DNA of 64,000 bases. Source: Synechococcus sp. JA-3-3Ab. Lineage in GTDB: Bacteria; Cyanobacteriota; Cyanobacteriia; Thermostichales; Thermostichaceae. Numbering within the stretch: position 1 is the first letter of the stretch; every line of letters begins with the position of its first letter. Below the pieces are notes generated by a model. The model was given only the letters and a program-made list of their open reading frames with translations. It was not told where the DNA came from and searched no databases. Of the stretch, positions 20,698 to 29,538 are shown in pieces. Location: positions 1,112,501 through 1,176,500 of the forward strand of contig NC_007775.1 of assembly GCF_000013205.1 (NCBI RefSeq), given 5' to 3'. Made by a program: the position numbers and the translations under genes.

Positions 20698-22641
20698 CTA
20701 AAATTGCCCCCGCAAGTTCACCCTCAGCGTGCGGCCAACTCCGGGATAGCCGGGGAAAACTTCATACTGCTCATCCAGCAGGTTGTCGATCCCCAACTCT
20801 AGGCTCAGGGCCTCAGCCAACGGGATCCCGCCGCGCAGAGCCACGGTGGTGTAGCCTGGCAGGGATTCCGTATTGGCATTGTTGGTAAAAAAGCTCCCAA
20901 TGTGATGGACCAAAATCGAGCCGTACCAGCCCTGCTCGTGGCGGTAGCTTAGGCCTAGATTGAAGCTATCGGCTCCTACAAAGGCTAGCTCTTTGCCAAC
21001 TGTGGCCGGGTTAAGGGCAGCGCGGATGATGGGATCATTGAGGGTATAGTTGGCAAAAAGCGTCCAGTTTTCCCCCAAACGCAAATCTAAAGCCGCTTCC
21101 AGGCCGGTATATTCGACCAGCCCGATATTTTCATAGGTTCCCCGGCGCGGCCCAAGGCTGACAAAGGTGATGCCATCGCGGATGCGGTTGTGGGCAAAAG
21201 TTAAGCGCAGCAGGCCAAAATCTCCCAAGGTTTGATCCAGGCCGATGTCCAAGCTCTCCCCTCGCTCTGGGCGGAGATTGGGGTTGCCATCCACTTCAAA
21301 AAAGCCGCGCAGCCGGAAGAACAATTCCGAGATCAAGGGAGTGCGAAAGCTGCCGGCGTAGCTGGCCCTCAAGGTAGTTCCCTCGGCAACTGCCCACCGG
21401 ATCCCCACAGCCGGCGAGGTGGCCGAGCCGTTGGCCAAACTGCTGAAGTCCTGACGGATGCCCAGGTCGAGGTGGAACTGGGGATCCGGGCTGTAGTCCA
21501 GGCGGGCAAACAGGGCCCCCTGGTTAACCGTATCGTCGTAGTTGATATTGGCAGAACCCCTGGCAAAAGAAAAAGTCGTATTGCGGGCTGAGATAGAGCG
21601 ATAATCTGCCCCCAAAACTCCCTCTAGGTTTTCGCCGGCCTGCCAAGCATATTGAAGCTGGGATCCCCAGCCATTGCGCAAGATGACGTCGCGGGATCCC
21701 TGGCTTTGCGGAGCGCTGAAGCGGTAGTTGAGATCGTCCAAAAAGACTCTTGCCTGCAGGGATCCTGTTTCCTGAGTCCACAGCCAACTGAGATCCAGCA
21801 GCAGATCGTTGGTGTTTTGCTCTGCGTCGGGAGAGGGAAACTCTACACTACCGGGCACGCGAAAGGCTTTGTTGAGGTAGAGGGCGTTGGCTGTTAGGAC
21901 TTGATCTTCGGCCAGTTGCCAGGTGAGCTTGGCCTGCAAGTTGTGGTACTCCACCGCCGAGTTTTCCCGCCTGCCTGACTTGCCCAGCCGCTCAATGGCA
22001 AAGGGAAAGTCGTTGTTACTTTGCAGACGGCGATAGCTGAGCACCCAGCCCAGATCCTGGGCTTGGCCGCGACTTTGGATCCCTTGCTCATTGAGACCGT
22101 AGCTGCCGACCGCCGCTTCCAGCACCGTCTCCGTTTCTGGCTGCGGCTCCACCGTGACGATGTTGATCACGCCGCCAACGGCGTCTGAGCCGTACAGGGT
22201 AGAGCCGCCGCCGGGGGAGACTTCAATTCGCTCGACGACATCGGTGGTGATTTGCGAGAGGTCAAACCCCCCGAAAAAACCCAGATCGTTGAGAGGGCGG
22301 CCATCCAAGAGCACCAATACCTGCGCCGTTCGCGCCCCTCGCATGAATTGAGAGCTAAGAGCTCCCAACTGAGTTCCCGCTGTGCCATCGCTGAGGATCC
22401 CGGGCAAGTAGCGCAGGGCTTCCTGCACCGTCCTTGCCCCTTGCTGGCGCATCTGCTGGCGGGTGATGACATAGACTGGGCGGGAAGACTCTCGCAGCAG
22501 GCCGGGACGGCGAAACGGGGTGGTGACGGGTTGATTCAAAATCTCGGCGCTGAGGCCGGTATCCAAGATTGCCTGCCCCCAGGCCGGGATCCCCAAACTC
22601 AAGATCCCCAGCCCAAGGCTGAGACATACAGTTACTTTCAT
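20698..22641 (-). CDS. TonB-dependent outer-membrane receptor, probable cobalamin (BtuB-like)
   Basis: Outer-membrane beta-barrel for TonB-driven uptake. The 647-residue precursor has a signal peptide (MKVTVCLSLGLGILSLGIPAWG), a plug domain with PVYVITRQQMRQQGARTVQEALRYLPGI, QFMRGARTAQVLVLLDGRPLND and GGGSTLYGSDAVGGVINIVT, then a long barrel ending in LRVNLRGQF with a terminal aromatic residue. I chose the ATG at 22641, preceded by AGGAG; the longer frame would run into the riboswitch. The cobalamin riboswitch directly upstream is the basis for assigning a corrinoid substrate. The petals for an inner-membrane ABC transporter are not in the window. Confidence 0.9.
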   Translation of the reverse strand: MKVTVCLSLGLGILSLGIPAWGQAILDTGLSAEILNQPVTTPFRRPGLLRESSRPVYVITRQQMRQQGARTVQEALRYLPGILSDGTAGTQLGALSSQFMRGARTAQVLVLLDGRPLNDLGFFGGFDLSQITTDVVERIEVSPGGGSTLYGSDAVGGVINIVTVEPQPETETVLEAAVGSYGLNEQGIQSRGQAQDLGWVLSYRRLQSNNDFPFAIERLGKSGRRENSAVEYHNLQAKLTWQLAEDQVLTANALYLNKAFRVPGSVEFPSPDAEQNTNDLLLDLSWLWTQETGSLQARVFLDDLNYRFSAPQSQGSRDVILRNGWGSQLQYAWQAGENLEGVLGADYRSISARNTTFSFARGSANINYDDTVNQGALFARLDYSPDPQFHLDLGIRQDFSSLANGSATSPAVGIRWAVAEGTTLRASYAGSFRTPLISELFFRLRGFFEVDGNPNLRPERGESLDIGLDQTLGDFGLLRLTFAHNRIRDGITFVSLGPRRGTYENIGLVEYTGLEAALDLRLGENWTLFANYTLNDPIIRAALNPATVGKELAFVGADSFNLGLSYRHEQGWYGSILVHHIGSFFTNNANTESLPGYTTVALRGGIPLAEALSLELGIDNLLDEQYEVFPGYPGVGRTLRVNLRGQF

Positions 22642-22654
22642 CCGGTTGCTCCTG

Positions 22655-22673
22655 CTTCCGTGCGACGCGGAAG
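22655..22673 (-). promoter_or_regulatory. Hairpin just upstream of the receptor ribosome site
   Basis: Six-base-pair stem CTTCCG / CGGAAG with a 7-nt loop, between the riboswitch core and the AGGAG of the receptor gene. The position fits an expression platform acting on translation. No run of T follows, so it does not look like an intrinsic terminator. Confidence 0.45.
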
Positions 22674-22689
22674 GGCTAAGCTTTGAGCC

Positions 22690-22819
22690 AAAGCCGCAGG
22701 CGGGCATCCTGACTGAGGGCCTCAGCCCATCACAGTTGCGGCACAGCGCCGGATTTGCACCGGACTTTCCCCATTGCTTGCCCTGGCTGATCCCCAGGAC
22801 AACCTGACGGCACGGCTTT
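22690..22819 (-). promoter_or_regulatory. Cobalamin riboswitch
   Basis: On the minus strand the conserved core is read in order: GTCAGG near the 5' side, GGGGAAAGTCCGGTGCAAAT, CCGGCGCTGTGCCGCAACTG, TGATG, and AGTCAGGATGCCCGCC. These are the B12-box and conserved elements of the cobalamin riboswitch. The outer stem AAAGCCG / CGGCTTT closes it. It ends about 50 bases before the TonB-receptor start, and it predicts repression of the operon when cobalamin is high. Confidence 0.95.
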
Positions 22820-22913
22820 CCTCCCCATTGCTCTGGAAAAAGCCGTGCTAGGCATCATACATTCCCTGCTGGGGAGTTCCTATCCTGCCGGGGGGGATCC
22901 CTGGGCAGTGAGG

Positions 22914-24713
22914 TCAACGGAAGATCATCTCCGCCACCGCGTCAAAGCCGGCGTCCAACAGCCGATCCAAGACTGACTGGGCCTGGCTGCGGCTGTCGTA
23001 GAGGCCGGCCTGCAGCACCCTCCTGCCGTTGAACACGGTCTCCACCGCTTCGGGGACGAGCTGCCGCAGCCGCTGCAAATCGTCGCTGCCCTTGGGGGTC
23101 ACCAGCACACGAAAGCGGGTGGCCGACTCTGCTGGGGCTACCGCCGGTTCTGGAGCCGCGGCAACGGGAACAGGGGGGGTTGTTGGGCTGCTGCCCGCTT
23201 GTCGGCGAGCCGGGGGTGGCAGGAGGGTAGTAATATCCGTGAGAGGAGCCACAGATTGCTGGCGGACGGGAGTGGCAGGAGCAGGCTCAACCGGTTGGGC
23301 AGGCGTGGTGGAGCCATCGGGGGTGAAGGGGACGGCAACAAACTCCTGGGGTTGAGCGCCTGCCGGCTGAGGGGGGGCACTGGGCAAAATGCGCCCTCCC
23401 GATCCCGCTGCAGGAGGGGGAACGGGGGCAGTCGATTGGGGCACCGTCACCACCGGCAAGGTGGGAGAGGCCGCCGCCGGCTGGGGATCCCTGCTGGGAG
23501 CCGGAGGCTCGGCCTGCGGAGGTGTGGGCAGCGTCAAGCCGCCTGCCGCAATGGGTGGCGGGGCGTTGCTGGGCAGCGCAGCCACCGTGGTCTGGCCGGC
23601 CAGATCCAGCTCCCCTTTGGTTTTGCCGGCCAGTTGGTTGCCATTGGCGTTGAGGCGCAGGCCGCGGGTGGCGTTGTGGATGTCGTACTGGCCGTTCCCC
23701 TCAAAGATGTTGTTGCCGGGATCCGAAGCCGTGCCCAAATCTGGCTGGGCGGTGGTGATAGCTGTCAGGCCAGTCTCCAGGTTGCGGGCAATGAGATTGT
23801 TGCGCAGGATGGGACGGGCGCTGCCGCCGACCACAATGCCGGTGCGGTTTTGCAGGATGCGGTTGTTGCGCACAATCGGCGCCGAGCGCTGGTCGATGGT
23901 GAGGCCAAAGCCGGTCTCTTGGAAGAGGTTGTTGACAATGGTGGGCTGGGAGGTGCCCAAGACGGAGATGCCGTTGGCCCCGTTTTTGTAGAAGCGGTTG
24001 CCTTCTATCCAGGGGTTGGAGGCGCCGGCGATGAAAATGCCGTCGTGGATGCTGCCCACAAAGCTGTTGTTGAGAATGCGCGGGGAAGCCGATTCTACCC
24101 AGAGGGCGTAGCCGCGCCGACCCTGGTTGCGCAGGGTAACCCCCCGCACCTCTGAGCCGGTCTCTGCCAGCAGGGCAACGTTTTGCCGGGCCAAGGTCGG
24201 GCTCATGTAGGTGCCGCCGCCATCGATCAGGTAGCCCTCTCCCAAGGTGGACTCGTCCCCGCGCAAGATAAGGCCGGCCTTGAGGCGGATGGGGAAGACT
24301 TCGCCGCTTTCTGCGCTGTACACCCCCGGCAGAAGCTGGATGATGCTGCCGGCTGGCGCCCGGCTGATGGCATGGGTGATGGTCTTGAAGGGGTTGTTGC
24401 GGGATCCATCCCCTTGGGTATCGCTGCCATTGGCGGCATCCACAAAAATGGCGGGGCGGTCGTCCGGCAGCGGCGGCGCTTGGGGCAGGGCCTGCTTCTC
24501 CAAAAGGCCGGTGTCCAGGGAAGTTTGCGCCCAACTGGGATCCCTTCCTGCCGCCAGCAGTAAGCTGGTGCTCAACAGCAAAGAGGTGGCCAGTCGCGTC
24601 AGCGTCGCGGAGCCGTGACGCTGCAACCGCAAGTCAGGCAGGACTGCTGTAAATTGGTGTTCGCCGGATTTCTGCAGACGGATGAACGATAAGGAAGAGA
24701 TCATAGGAGTCAT
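22914..24713 (-). CDS. Secreted parallel beta-helix (DUF1565) protein with SPOR-like C-terminus
   Basis: A roughly 599-residue exported protein. After a hydrophobic N-terminal segment (LATSLLLSTSLLLAAG) comes FVDAANGSDTQGDGSRNNPFKTI, the DUF1565 opening, and then right-handed beta-helix repeats (ILNNSFVGS, IEGNRFYKNG, IVNNLFQETG, VRNNRILQNRTG, LRNNLIARN). A proline-rich linker of about 150 residues leads to a C-terminal SPOR-like domain (FRVLVTPKGSDDLQRLRQLVPEAVETV...LLDAGFDAVAEMIFR). ATG 24713 is the likely start because the next gene diverges at 24868. It probably acts in the envelope, perhaps binding peptidoglycan or polysaccharide. Confidence 0.82.
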   Translation of the reverse strand: MTPMISSLSFIRLQKSGEHQFTAVLPDLRLQRHGSATLTRLATSLLLSTSLLLAAGRDPSWAQTSLDTGLLEKQALPQAPPLPDDRPAIFVDAANGSDTQGDGSRNNPFKTITHAISRAPAGSIIQLLPGVYSAESGEVFPIRLKAGLILRGDESTLGEGYLIDGGGTYMSPTLARQNVALLAETGSEVRGVTLRNQGRRGYALWVESASPRILNNSFVGSIHDGIFIAGASNPWIEGNRFYKNGANGISVLGTSQPTIVNNLFQETGFGLTIDQRSAPIVRNNRILQNRTGIVVGGSARPILRNNLIARNLETGLTAITTAQPDLGTASDPGNNIFEGNGQYDIHNATRGLRLNANGNQLAGKTKGELDLAGQTTVAALPSNAPPPIAAGGLTLPTPPQAEPPAPSRDPQPAAASPTLPVVTVPQSTAPVPPPAAGSGGRILPSAPPQPAGAQPQEFVAVPFTPDGSTTPAQPVEPAPATPVRQQSVAPLTDITTLLPPPARRQAGSSPTTPPVPVAAAPEPAVAPAESATRFRVLVTPKGSDDLQRLRQLVPEAVETVFNGRRVLQAGLYDSRSQAQSVLDRLLDAGFDAVAEMIFR

Positions 24714-24867
24714 CCCCACACCAGGCTGGGCCAGAGAAGGAAGGAGGGTCGAGGCTATCCTACCAAACCTGACAGGCAGGATCCTGCCCTCTTCCCCAAC
24801 TCCAAATACGGACTGACGCGGGCTTCTTTTTGTAGATCTAACGCTACCCCTAGAGTATACCCTTGCC

Positions 24868-26085
24868 ATGACCGACGAAGCCCTTGCCCGCGAAGGCTCC
24901 TCCCAAGAGTTGCCGCTGGCTTCCCTCTCGTCTGGGCGCCCCCTGCTCAACCTGCTGTTGTTGGGGATCCCAGCCCTGCTGCTGCTGCTGGGCCAGTGGG
25001 CAGGGCAGCCGGCCCTGGGCTGGGGGGCGGTGCTGGCTTGGCTGGGCCTGGCCGGCTGGTGGGGGCAGCCGCTCTGGGTGCAGATCGGGCGCGACCTCTG
25101 GCAGTGGCTGACCACCTGGCCCAGCCTGGGGTGGGCGGCAGCAGCTCTCGGCTTGGCGGTGATGGGAGGATTGGTCTGGAGTGGAGCCTTCTCGGCCCTG
25201 GGATCCCTGAGCTGGGAGGCCATCGGGGCTTTGGGCGAGGTGTTCGGGGCTACAGGTCAGATCCTGATCGCCCTCCTGGCCGCCTACATCGCCTGGCGGC
25301 AGTACGTCATCTCCCGCGACCTCACCATCCAGCAGAACATCATCACCCAGCAGCAGACCATCGACGCCTACTTCGAGGGCATCTCCAACCTGGTTCTCTC
25401 CCCTGACGGGCAGTTGGACGACTGGCCCCTGGAGCGGGCCATTGCGGCCGGGCGCACGGCGGCGCTCCTCAACGGCGTGGATCGCTTTGGCAAAGCCAAG
25501 ATCCTGCGCTTCCTCTCCACCGCTAACTTGCTTAGCCCCCTGCGCCGCGACGAACACCTGGGCCGGCCCATCCTGGACGGCAAAGGCGGCTACCAGCGGG
25601 ATCGCCTCAACGGGATCCGGGTGGTGAATCTGGGCACCATGCTGGAAGGGGCCGACCTGCATGGCACCCTGCTGCGGGGGGTGGACTTCAGCGAGGCCAG
25701 CCTGGAAAGAGCCAACCTGCGGGATTGCGACCTCAGCCACACCAACCTCTGCGGGGCCAACCTGCGCAATGCCGACCTGCGCGGCGCCGATCTCTACCGC
25801 GCCCTCTTGTTTGTGGGATCCCTGCAGACGGCTTCTCCGGCTCAGCCAGGAAAAAAGCCCGATTTTAAAAGCGGGGCCTACGCCGGCGCCATCGTGGCCG
25901 GCGCGGACTTTCGCCGGGTGCGTCGCCTTTCCCCCGAACAAAGAGCCTACCTGGCCGCCTGGGGAGCCAAGCTGGATCCTGAGCCCCCGCTTCCCCTCAA
26001 CTCCTCGGCCAGCCGTTTGGATCCCGGCGGCGAAACCGAGCCCTTACCCCCTCCTGCCGAGCCGCCGGCCTCCCGGAGGCCTTGA
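24868..26085 (+). CDS. Membrane-anchored pentapeptide-repeat protein
   Basis: A 405-residue protein. Residues 20-150 contain four or five hydrophobic helices (LLNLLLLGIPALLLLLGQW, LGWGAVLAWLGLAGWW, AAAALGLAVMGGLVW, ILIALLAAYIAW). A coiled cytoplasmic stretch (SRDLTIQQNIITQQQTIDAYFEGISNL) follows. From about residue 255 there is a pentapeptide-repeat solenoid of A(D/N)LXX type (ADLHGTLLRGVDFSEASLERANLRDCDLSHTNLCGANL...). The tail is low-complexity and proline-rich. The fold is clear but the function is not. It diverges from the beta-helix gene with about 150 bp between starts. Confidence 0.85.
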   Translation: MTDEALAREGSSQELPLASLSSGRPLLNLLLLGIPALLLLLGQWAGQPALGWGAVLAWLGLAGWWGQPLWVQIGRDLWQWLTTWPSLGWAAAALGLAVMGGLVWSGAFSALGSLSWEAIGALGEVFGATGQILIALLAAYIAWRQYVISRDLTIQQNIITQQQTIDAYFEGISNLVLSPDGQLDDWPLERAIAAGRTAALLNGVDRFGKAKILRFLSTANLLSPLRRDEHLGRPILDGKGGYQRDRLNGIRVVNLGTMLEGADLHGTLLRGVDFSEASLERANLRDCDLSHTNLCGANLRNADLRGADLYRALLFVGSLQTASPAQPGKKPDFKSGAYAGAIVAGADFRRVRRLSPEQRAYLAAWGAKLDPEPPLPLNSSASRLDPGGETEPLPPPAEPPASRRP

Positions 26086-26173
26086 TCCAGAGCCAATGGC
26101 CGGCAAACCTGGGTTCAACGCCAGCGCTGCCATGGTCATGGCAAACAGCCATGAAACAGCTTGTGAGTTGATC

Positions 26174-26216
26174 CCAGCTCCCCTCTCCCTCTGGGAGAGG
26201 GGCTGGGGGTGAGGGC
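26174..26216. repeat. Dispersed hairpin repeat, inverted orientation
   Basis: Single unit CCCCTCTCCCTCTGGGAGAG followed by GGGCTGGGGGTGAGGG, the reverse orientation relative to the unit at 924. It lies between the pentapeptide gene and the permease gene. Confidence 0.8.
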
Positions 26217-26273
26217 CTGCCGGAGAACCGTTCAAGCTAGCCTGAAATAGCCCCAATCCCTCAATTGTTGGAC

Positions 26274-27404
26274 ATGGCCCGCTTGCTCACCAAGTTCTGG
26301 CTGCTGGAGCGCTACCTGTTTGGGCAGATGCTCACGCCGGTGCTGGCCGGTATAGCTGGGGGAACCCTGCTGCTTTTGGCAGGCCGGCTCTTTACCTTGG
26401 CCGAGCGGCTGGTCGAGGGATCCGTGCCGCCCCTGACGGTGTTGCGCCTTCTCATTTTGGATCTGCCGGAGATGGTGCTGCTGGGCATGCCCATCGCCGC
26501 TTTTTTTGCCACCATGCTCACCTTGGGCAAGCTGAGCGGCAACAGCGAGATTACCGCCATGCGGGCAGCCGGGATCCCGTTTACGCGCATTTTTCGTCCC
26601 CTGTTGCTGGTGGGGCTGCTCATGAGCCTGAGCGCTTTTTGGATCAGCAACGTGCTCCTGCCGGCCAGCAAACGAGAAATCCGCCAGATCGACCAGCAGG
26701 CGCTCCTGGCCCGGGCCACCACCCCGGTGCAATACGACGTCTTTTTCAGAACCGCCCGCGTTGGCGGGACGGAAGACAACCTCTGGTTTTTCATCCGCCA
26801 GGTGGATCCGCGGCTGAACACCATGCAGGATGTCACCATCTTGCAGGTGGATCCCTTGCCGGGGGGCAAGTACCAGTTGGCAGAGGTGACCCTGGCGGCC
26901 CAGGCGGTGTGGAATGGCCTGGACTGGACCCTCAGCGAAGGGGTGACCCACCGCTACGGCCCTGACGGCCTCAGCCTGGCCGAAGAGCCCTTCGACCGCA
27001 AGCCGCTAGAGGTCTCCCAAGATCTGGCCGCCCTGATGCAGCCGCCGGTTCCGCCCAACGAGCTGAGCCTGCCGGAGCTGGCGGAGCGCATCTCCCGCCT
27101 GGCCCGCTCCAACCTCAATACCCAGCCCCTGCGCACCGAGTTCCACATGCGCTTTTCCCTGCCCTTGGCCAGCTTTTTTGCCGTCTTGATCTCCCTTCCC
27201 CTGGGATCCACCACTGCGCGGCGGGTGGGCCGCTATGGGGGTGTCGTCTTCGGGATCCTGTTGGTGTTTGCCTACTACGTGGTGCTGAGTGTGTCTCGCA
27301 GCCTGGGCGAAGCAGGAGCCCTTCCCCCCTGGGCGGCAGCCTGGAGCTTCAACATCCTCTTCGGCGGCCTCGGCCTGCTGCTGTTGGCCCGCTTCCTGCG
27401 CTAG
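26274..27404 (+). CDS. LptF/LptG-family permease (YjgP/YjgQ)
   Basis: A 376-residue inner-membrane protein of the lipopolysaccharide export permease family. Three N-terminal helices (MLTPVLAGIAGGTLLLLAGRLF, MVLLGMPIAAFFATMLTLGKL, IFRPLLLVGLLMSLSAFWISNVL), a periplasmic beta-jellyroll region (about 130-260) and three C-terminal helices (FSLPLASFFAVLISLPLG, VVFGILLVFAYYVVLS, FNILFGGLGLLLLARFL). The conserved GNSEITAMRAAGIP segment between helices is present. The frame begins at TTG 26265, but ATG 26274 is preferred. It would work with an LptB-type ATPase encoded elsewhere. Confidence 0.88.
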   Translation: MARLLTKFWLLERYLFGQMLTPVLAGIAGGTLLLLAGRLFTLAERLVEGSVPPLTVLRLLILDLPEMVLLGMPIAAFFATMLTLGKLSGNSEITAMRAAGIPFTRIFRPLLLVGLLMSLSAFWISNVLLPASKREIRQIDQQALLARATTPVQYDVFFRTARVGGTEDNLWFFIRQVDPRLNTMQDVTILQVDPLPGGKYQLAEVTLAAQAVWNGLDWTLSEGVTHRYGPDGLSLAEEPFDRKPLEVSQDLAALMQPPVPPNELSLPELAERISRLARSNLNTQPLRTEFHMRFSLPLASFFAVLISLPLGSTTARRVGRYGGVVFGILLVFAYYVVLSVSRSLGEAGALPPWAAAWSFNILFGGLGLLLLARFLR

Positions 27405-27462
27405 GGATCCCTTCTGGGCAGAGCAACCCCCGACCTAACCAGGGATCCACCGGATCCCTATA

Positions 27463-28102
27463 GTTTCCGTCCCCTTGCGGGGAAAAGGTAGGGATCAACC
27501 TGTGCAAGCAGCCATTCGGGGGTCCGTGCTCCGAGAGCTGTTTCCGTCCCCTTGCGGGGAAAAGGTAGGGATCAACAACGGTTGGCTAATCCGGGAAACC
27601 GGATGGGAAATAGGGTTTCCGTCCCCTTGCGGGGAAAAGGTAGGGATCAACCAAATCCAGAACCAGGTGCTTATAGCACTTGTAAAGGGTTTCCGTCCCC
27701 TTGCGGGGAAAAGGTAGGGATCAACGGCGAAAGCCTGCGGATTCCGCTTGCTCCCCGCGTACGTTTCCGTCCCCTTGCGGGGAAAAGGTAGGGATCAACC
27801 TGTAATAAAACTCGGGAAGCGGCTCCGACTATACCGGGGTTTCGGTCCCCTTGCGGGGAAAAGGTAGGGATCAACTCGGGGCACCCCCTCTGGAAATGTA
27901 GATGCCAGTGTGGGTTTCCGTCCCCTTGCGGGGAAAAGGTAGGGATCAACTCATCGACGACTAACTTTAAGGAAGGCTACCTTATTGGTGTTTCCGTCCC
28001 CTTGCGGGGAAAAGGTAGGGATCAACTCATCGACGACTAACTTTAAGGAAGGCTACCTTATTGGTGTTTCCGTCCCCTTGCGGGGAAAAGGTAGGGATCA
28101 AC
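27463..28102 (-). CRISPR. CRISPR array, nine 37-nt repeats and eight spacers
   Basis: Repeats start at 27463, 27540, 27615, 27689, 27763, 27839, 27914, 27990 and 28066. All are identical except the one at 27839, which has one changed base (TTTCGG for TTTCCG). Spacers are 37-40 nt. On the minus strand the repeat begins GTTGATCCC and ends ACGGAAAC, with a CCCC-GCAA-GGGG hairpin in the middle. The GAAAC end suggests minus-strand transcription, and the repeat recalls type III-associated cyanobacterial repeats (from memory). The last two spacers, 27951-27989 and 28027-28065, are identical. No cas gene is in the window. Confidence 0.98.
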
Positions 28103-28425
28103 CCTACCCCCGGAAAAGGCTGAATCCATAAGGTTTTCAAGGTGCGTTTGCGAGGGAGTACGGAGACTTCCCGAAACAGATATTAACACTGCTTCGCCGG
28201 ATAAGCGCAAGTCGGGAAATTCGCTGTTTTGAGGGCATTATGTCACGTTTTTGGGTCAATTTGGGCAGGCAGTTCTAGATTCCTCTTAAAGCCTGGTGTT
28301 GCCAGGGGAAAGCTAACAACGGCTCGCCCCGACAGATTGCGCACAAAACTTTACAATTCCTGCCGCCCCCCGTCGGCCAGGGATCCCATCCCAGCGCTGG
28401 TCTGTCTAGACTGGAAGACAGCCCT
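28103..28425. other. Gene-free region beside the CRISPR array, candidate leader
   Basis: About 320 bp with no supported gene between the array and alanine dehydrogenase. If the array is read on the minus strand, as the repeat end suggests, this is its leader side, next to the duplicated spacer. It is locally richer in A and T (for example around 28180-28275) than the flanking genes. It must also hold the ald promoter. Confidence 0.55.
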
Positions 28426-28437
28426 ATGGGGATCCCT

Positions 28438-29529
28438 ATGCGCATTGGTGTGCCCAAAGAGATCAAGGAGCAGGAGTTTCGCGTTGGCCTGACGCCGGCG
28501 GCGGTGCGGGCTCTGACGGAGCAGGGGCACCAGGTGTGGGTGGAGACCCAAGCTGGCCAGGGGGCGGGCTTTAGCGACGAAGACTACCAAAAAGCGGGGG
28601 CCAAGCTGGCCGCCACCCCTGAGGAGATCTACCGGCAGCAGTTGGTGGTGAAGGTCAAAGAGCCCCTGCCCGCCGAGTATCCCCTGCTCCACCCGGATCT
28701 GATCCTGTTTACCTATTTGCACCTGGCGGCCAGCCGCGAGCTGACTCAGGCCCTGCTGCGTTCGGGGGCCACCTGCCTGGCCTACGAGACGGTGGAGCTG
28801 GCCGATGGATCCCTGCCCCTCTTGATGCCCATGAGCATGATTGCCGGGCGGCTGTCGGTGCAATTGGGCGCCCACTACCTGACTCGCCAGCAGGGAGGGC
28901 GAGGCGTGCTGCTGGGCGGGATCCCAGGCGTGCCGCCGGGGCGGGTGGTGATCCTGGGCGGGGGCACGGTGGGCACCGAGGCGGCCAAGATGGCCGTTGG
29001 CCTGGGGGCGCGGGTGCAGATTTTGGACATCAACCTGCAGCGCCTCAACGAGCTGGAGCTGATCTTCGGCTCGCGGGTGGAGCTGCTCTACAGCACCGCC
29101 CAAAGCATCGAGGAATGTGTCCGCGAGGCTGACCTGGTGGTGGGAGCGGTGTTGGTGCCGGGCAGACGCGCCCCGGTTTTGGTGAAGGAAGAGCTGGTGG
29201 CCCAGATGCGGCCCCGCTCTTTGATCGTGGATGTGGCCGTGGATCAGGGGGGGTGCATCGCCACCACCAAGGCCACCACCCATGCCCAGCCGGTTTACGA
29301 AGCCTATGGAGTCTTGCACTACGGGGTTCCCAACATGCCGGGGGCCGTCCCCTGGACCTCGACCCAGGCGCTGGTCAACGCCACCCTCCCTTACATCTTC
29401 AAGTTGGCCAACCTCGGCTTGAGCGCCGCCTTGGAGCAGGACCCGGCCCTGGCCAAGGGGCTCAACCTCTGCGGCGGCAAGCTCATCCACCCGGCGGTGC
29501 GGGCCACCTTCCCCGACTTGGCCAACTGA
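28438..29529 (+). CDS. ald: Alanine dehydrogenase
   Basis: NAD-dependent oxidative deamination of L-alanine to pyruvate and ammonia. The 363-residue protein begins MRIGVPKEIKEQEFRVGLTP, the classic family start, has MSMIAGRLSVQLGA, the nucleotide site VVILGGGTVGTEAAKMAVGLGA and the C-terminal YGVLHYGVPNMPGAVPWTST. An in-frame ATG at 28426 would add only four residues (MGIP); I prefer ATG 28438 because it matches the family start. It sits downstream of the CRISPR leader side and converges with the exonuclease gene. Confidence 0.95.
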   Translation: MRIGVPKEIKEQEFRVGLTPAAVRALTEQGHQVWVETQAGQGAGFSDEDYQKAGAKLAATPEEIYRQQLVVKVKEPLPAEYPLLHPDLILFTYLHLAASRELTQALLRSGATCLAYETVELADGSLPLLMPMSMIAGRLSVQLGAHYLTRQQGGRGVLLGGIPGVPPGRVVILGGGTVGTEAAKMAVGLGARVQILDINLQRLNELELIFGSRVELLYSTAQSIEECVREADLVVGAVLVPGRRAPVLVKEELVAQMRPRSLIVDVAVDQGGCIATTKATTHAQPVYEAYGVLHYGVPNMPGAVPWTSTQALVNATLPYIFKLANLGLSAALEQDPALAKGLNLCGGKLIHPAVRATFPDLAN

Positions 29530-29538
29530 GGGCCTTCG

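Noticed and set aside
22655-22673. Intrinsic terminator as riboswitch platform
   Set aside because: Stem is short and no T-run follows; translation control is more likely.
22642-22707. N-terminal extension of the TonB receptor
   Set aside because: It runs into the riboswitch core and has no signal-peptide character; ATG 22641 has the ribosome site and signal peptide.
24714-25223. N-terminal extension of the beta-helix protein
   Set aside because: It overlaps the divergent pentapeptide gene and has low-complexity content; ATG 24713 is adequate.
27475-27949. Open frames within the CRISPR array on both strands
   Set aside because: They are made of the 37-nt repeats read in frame; no gene.
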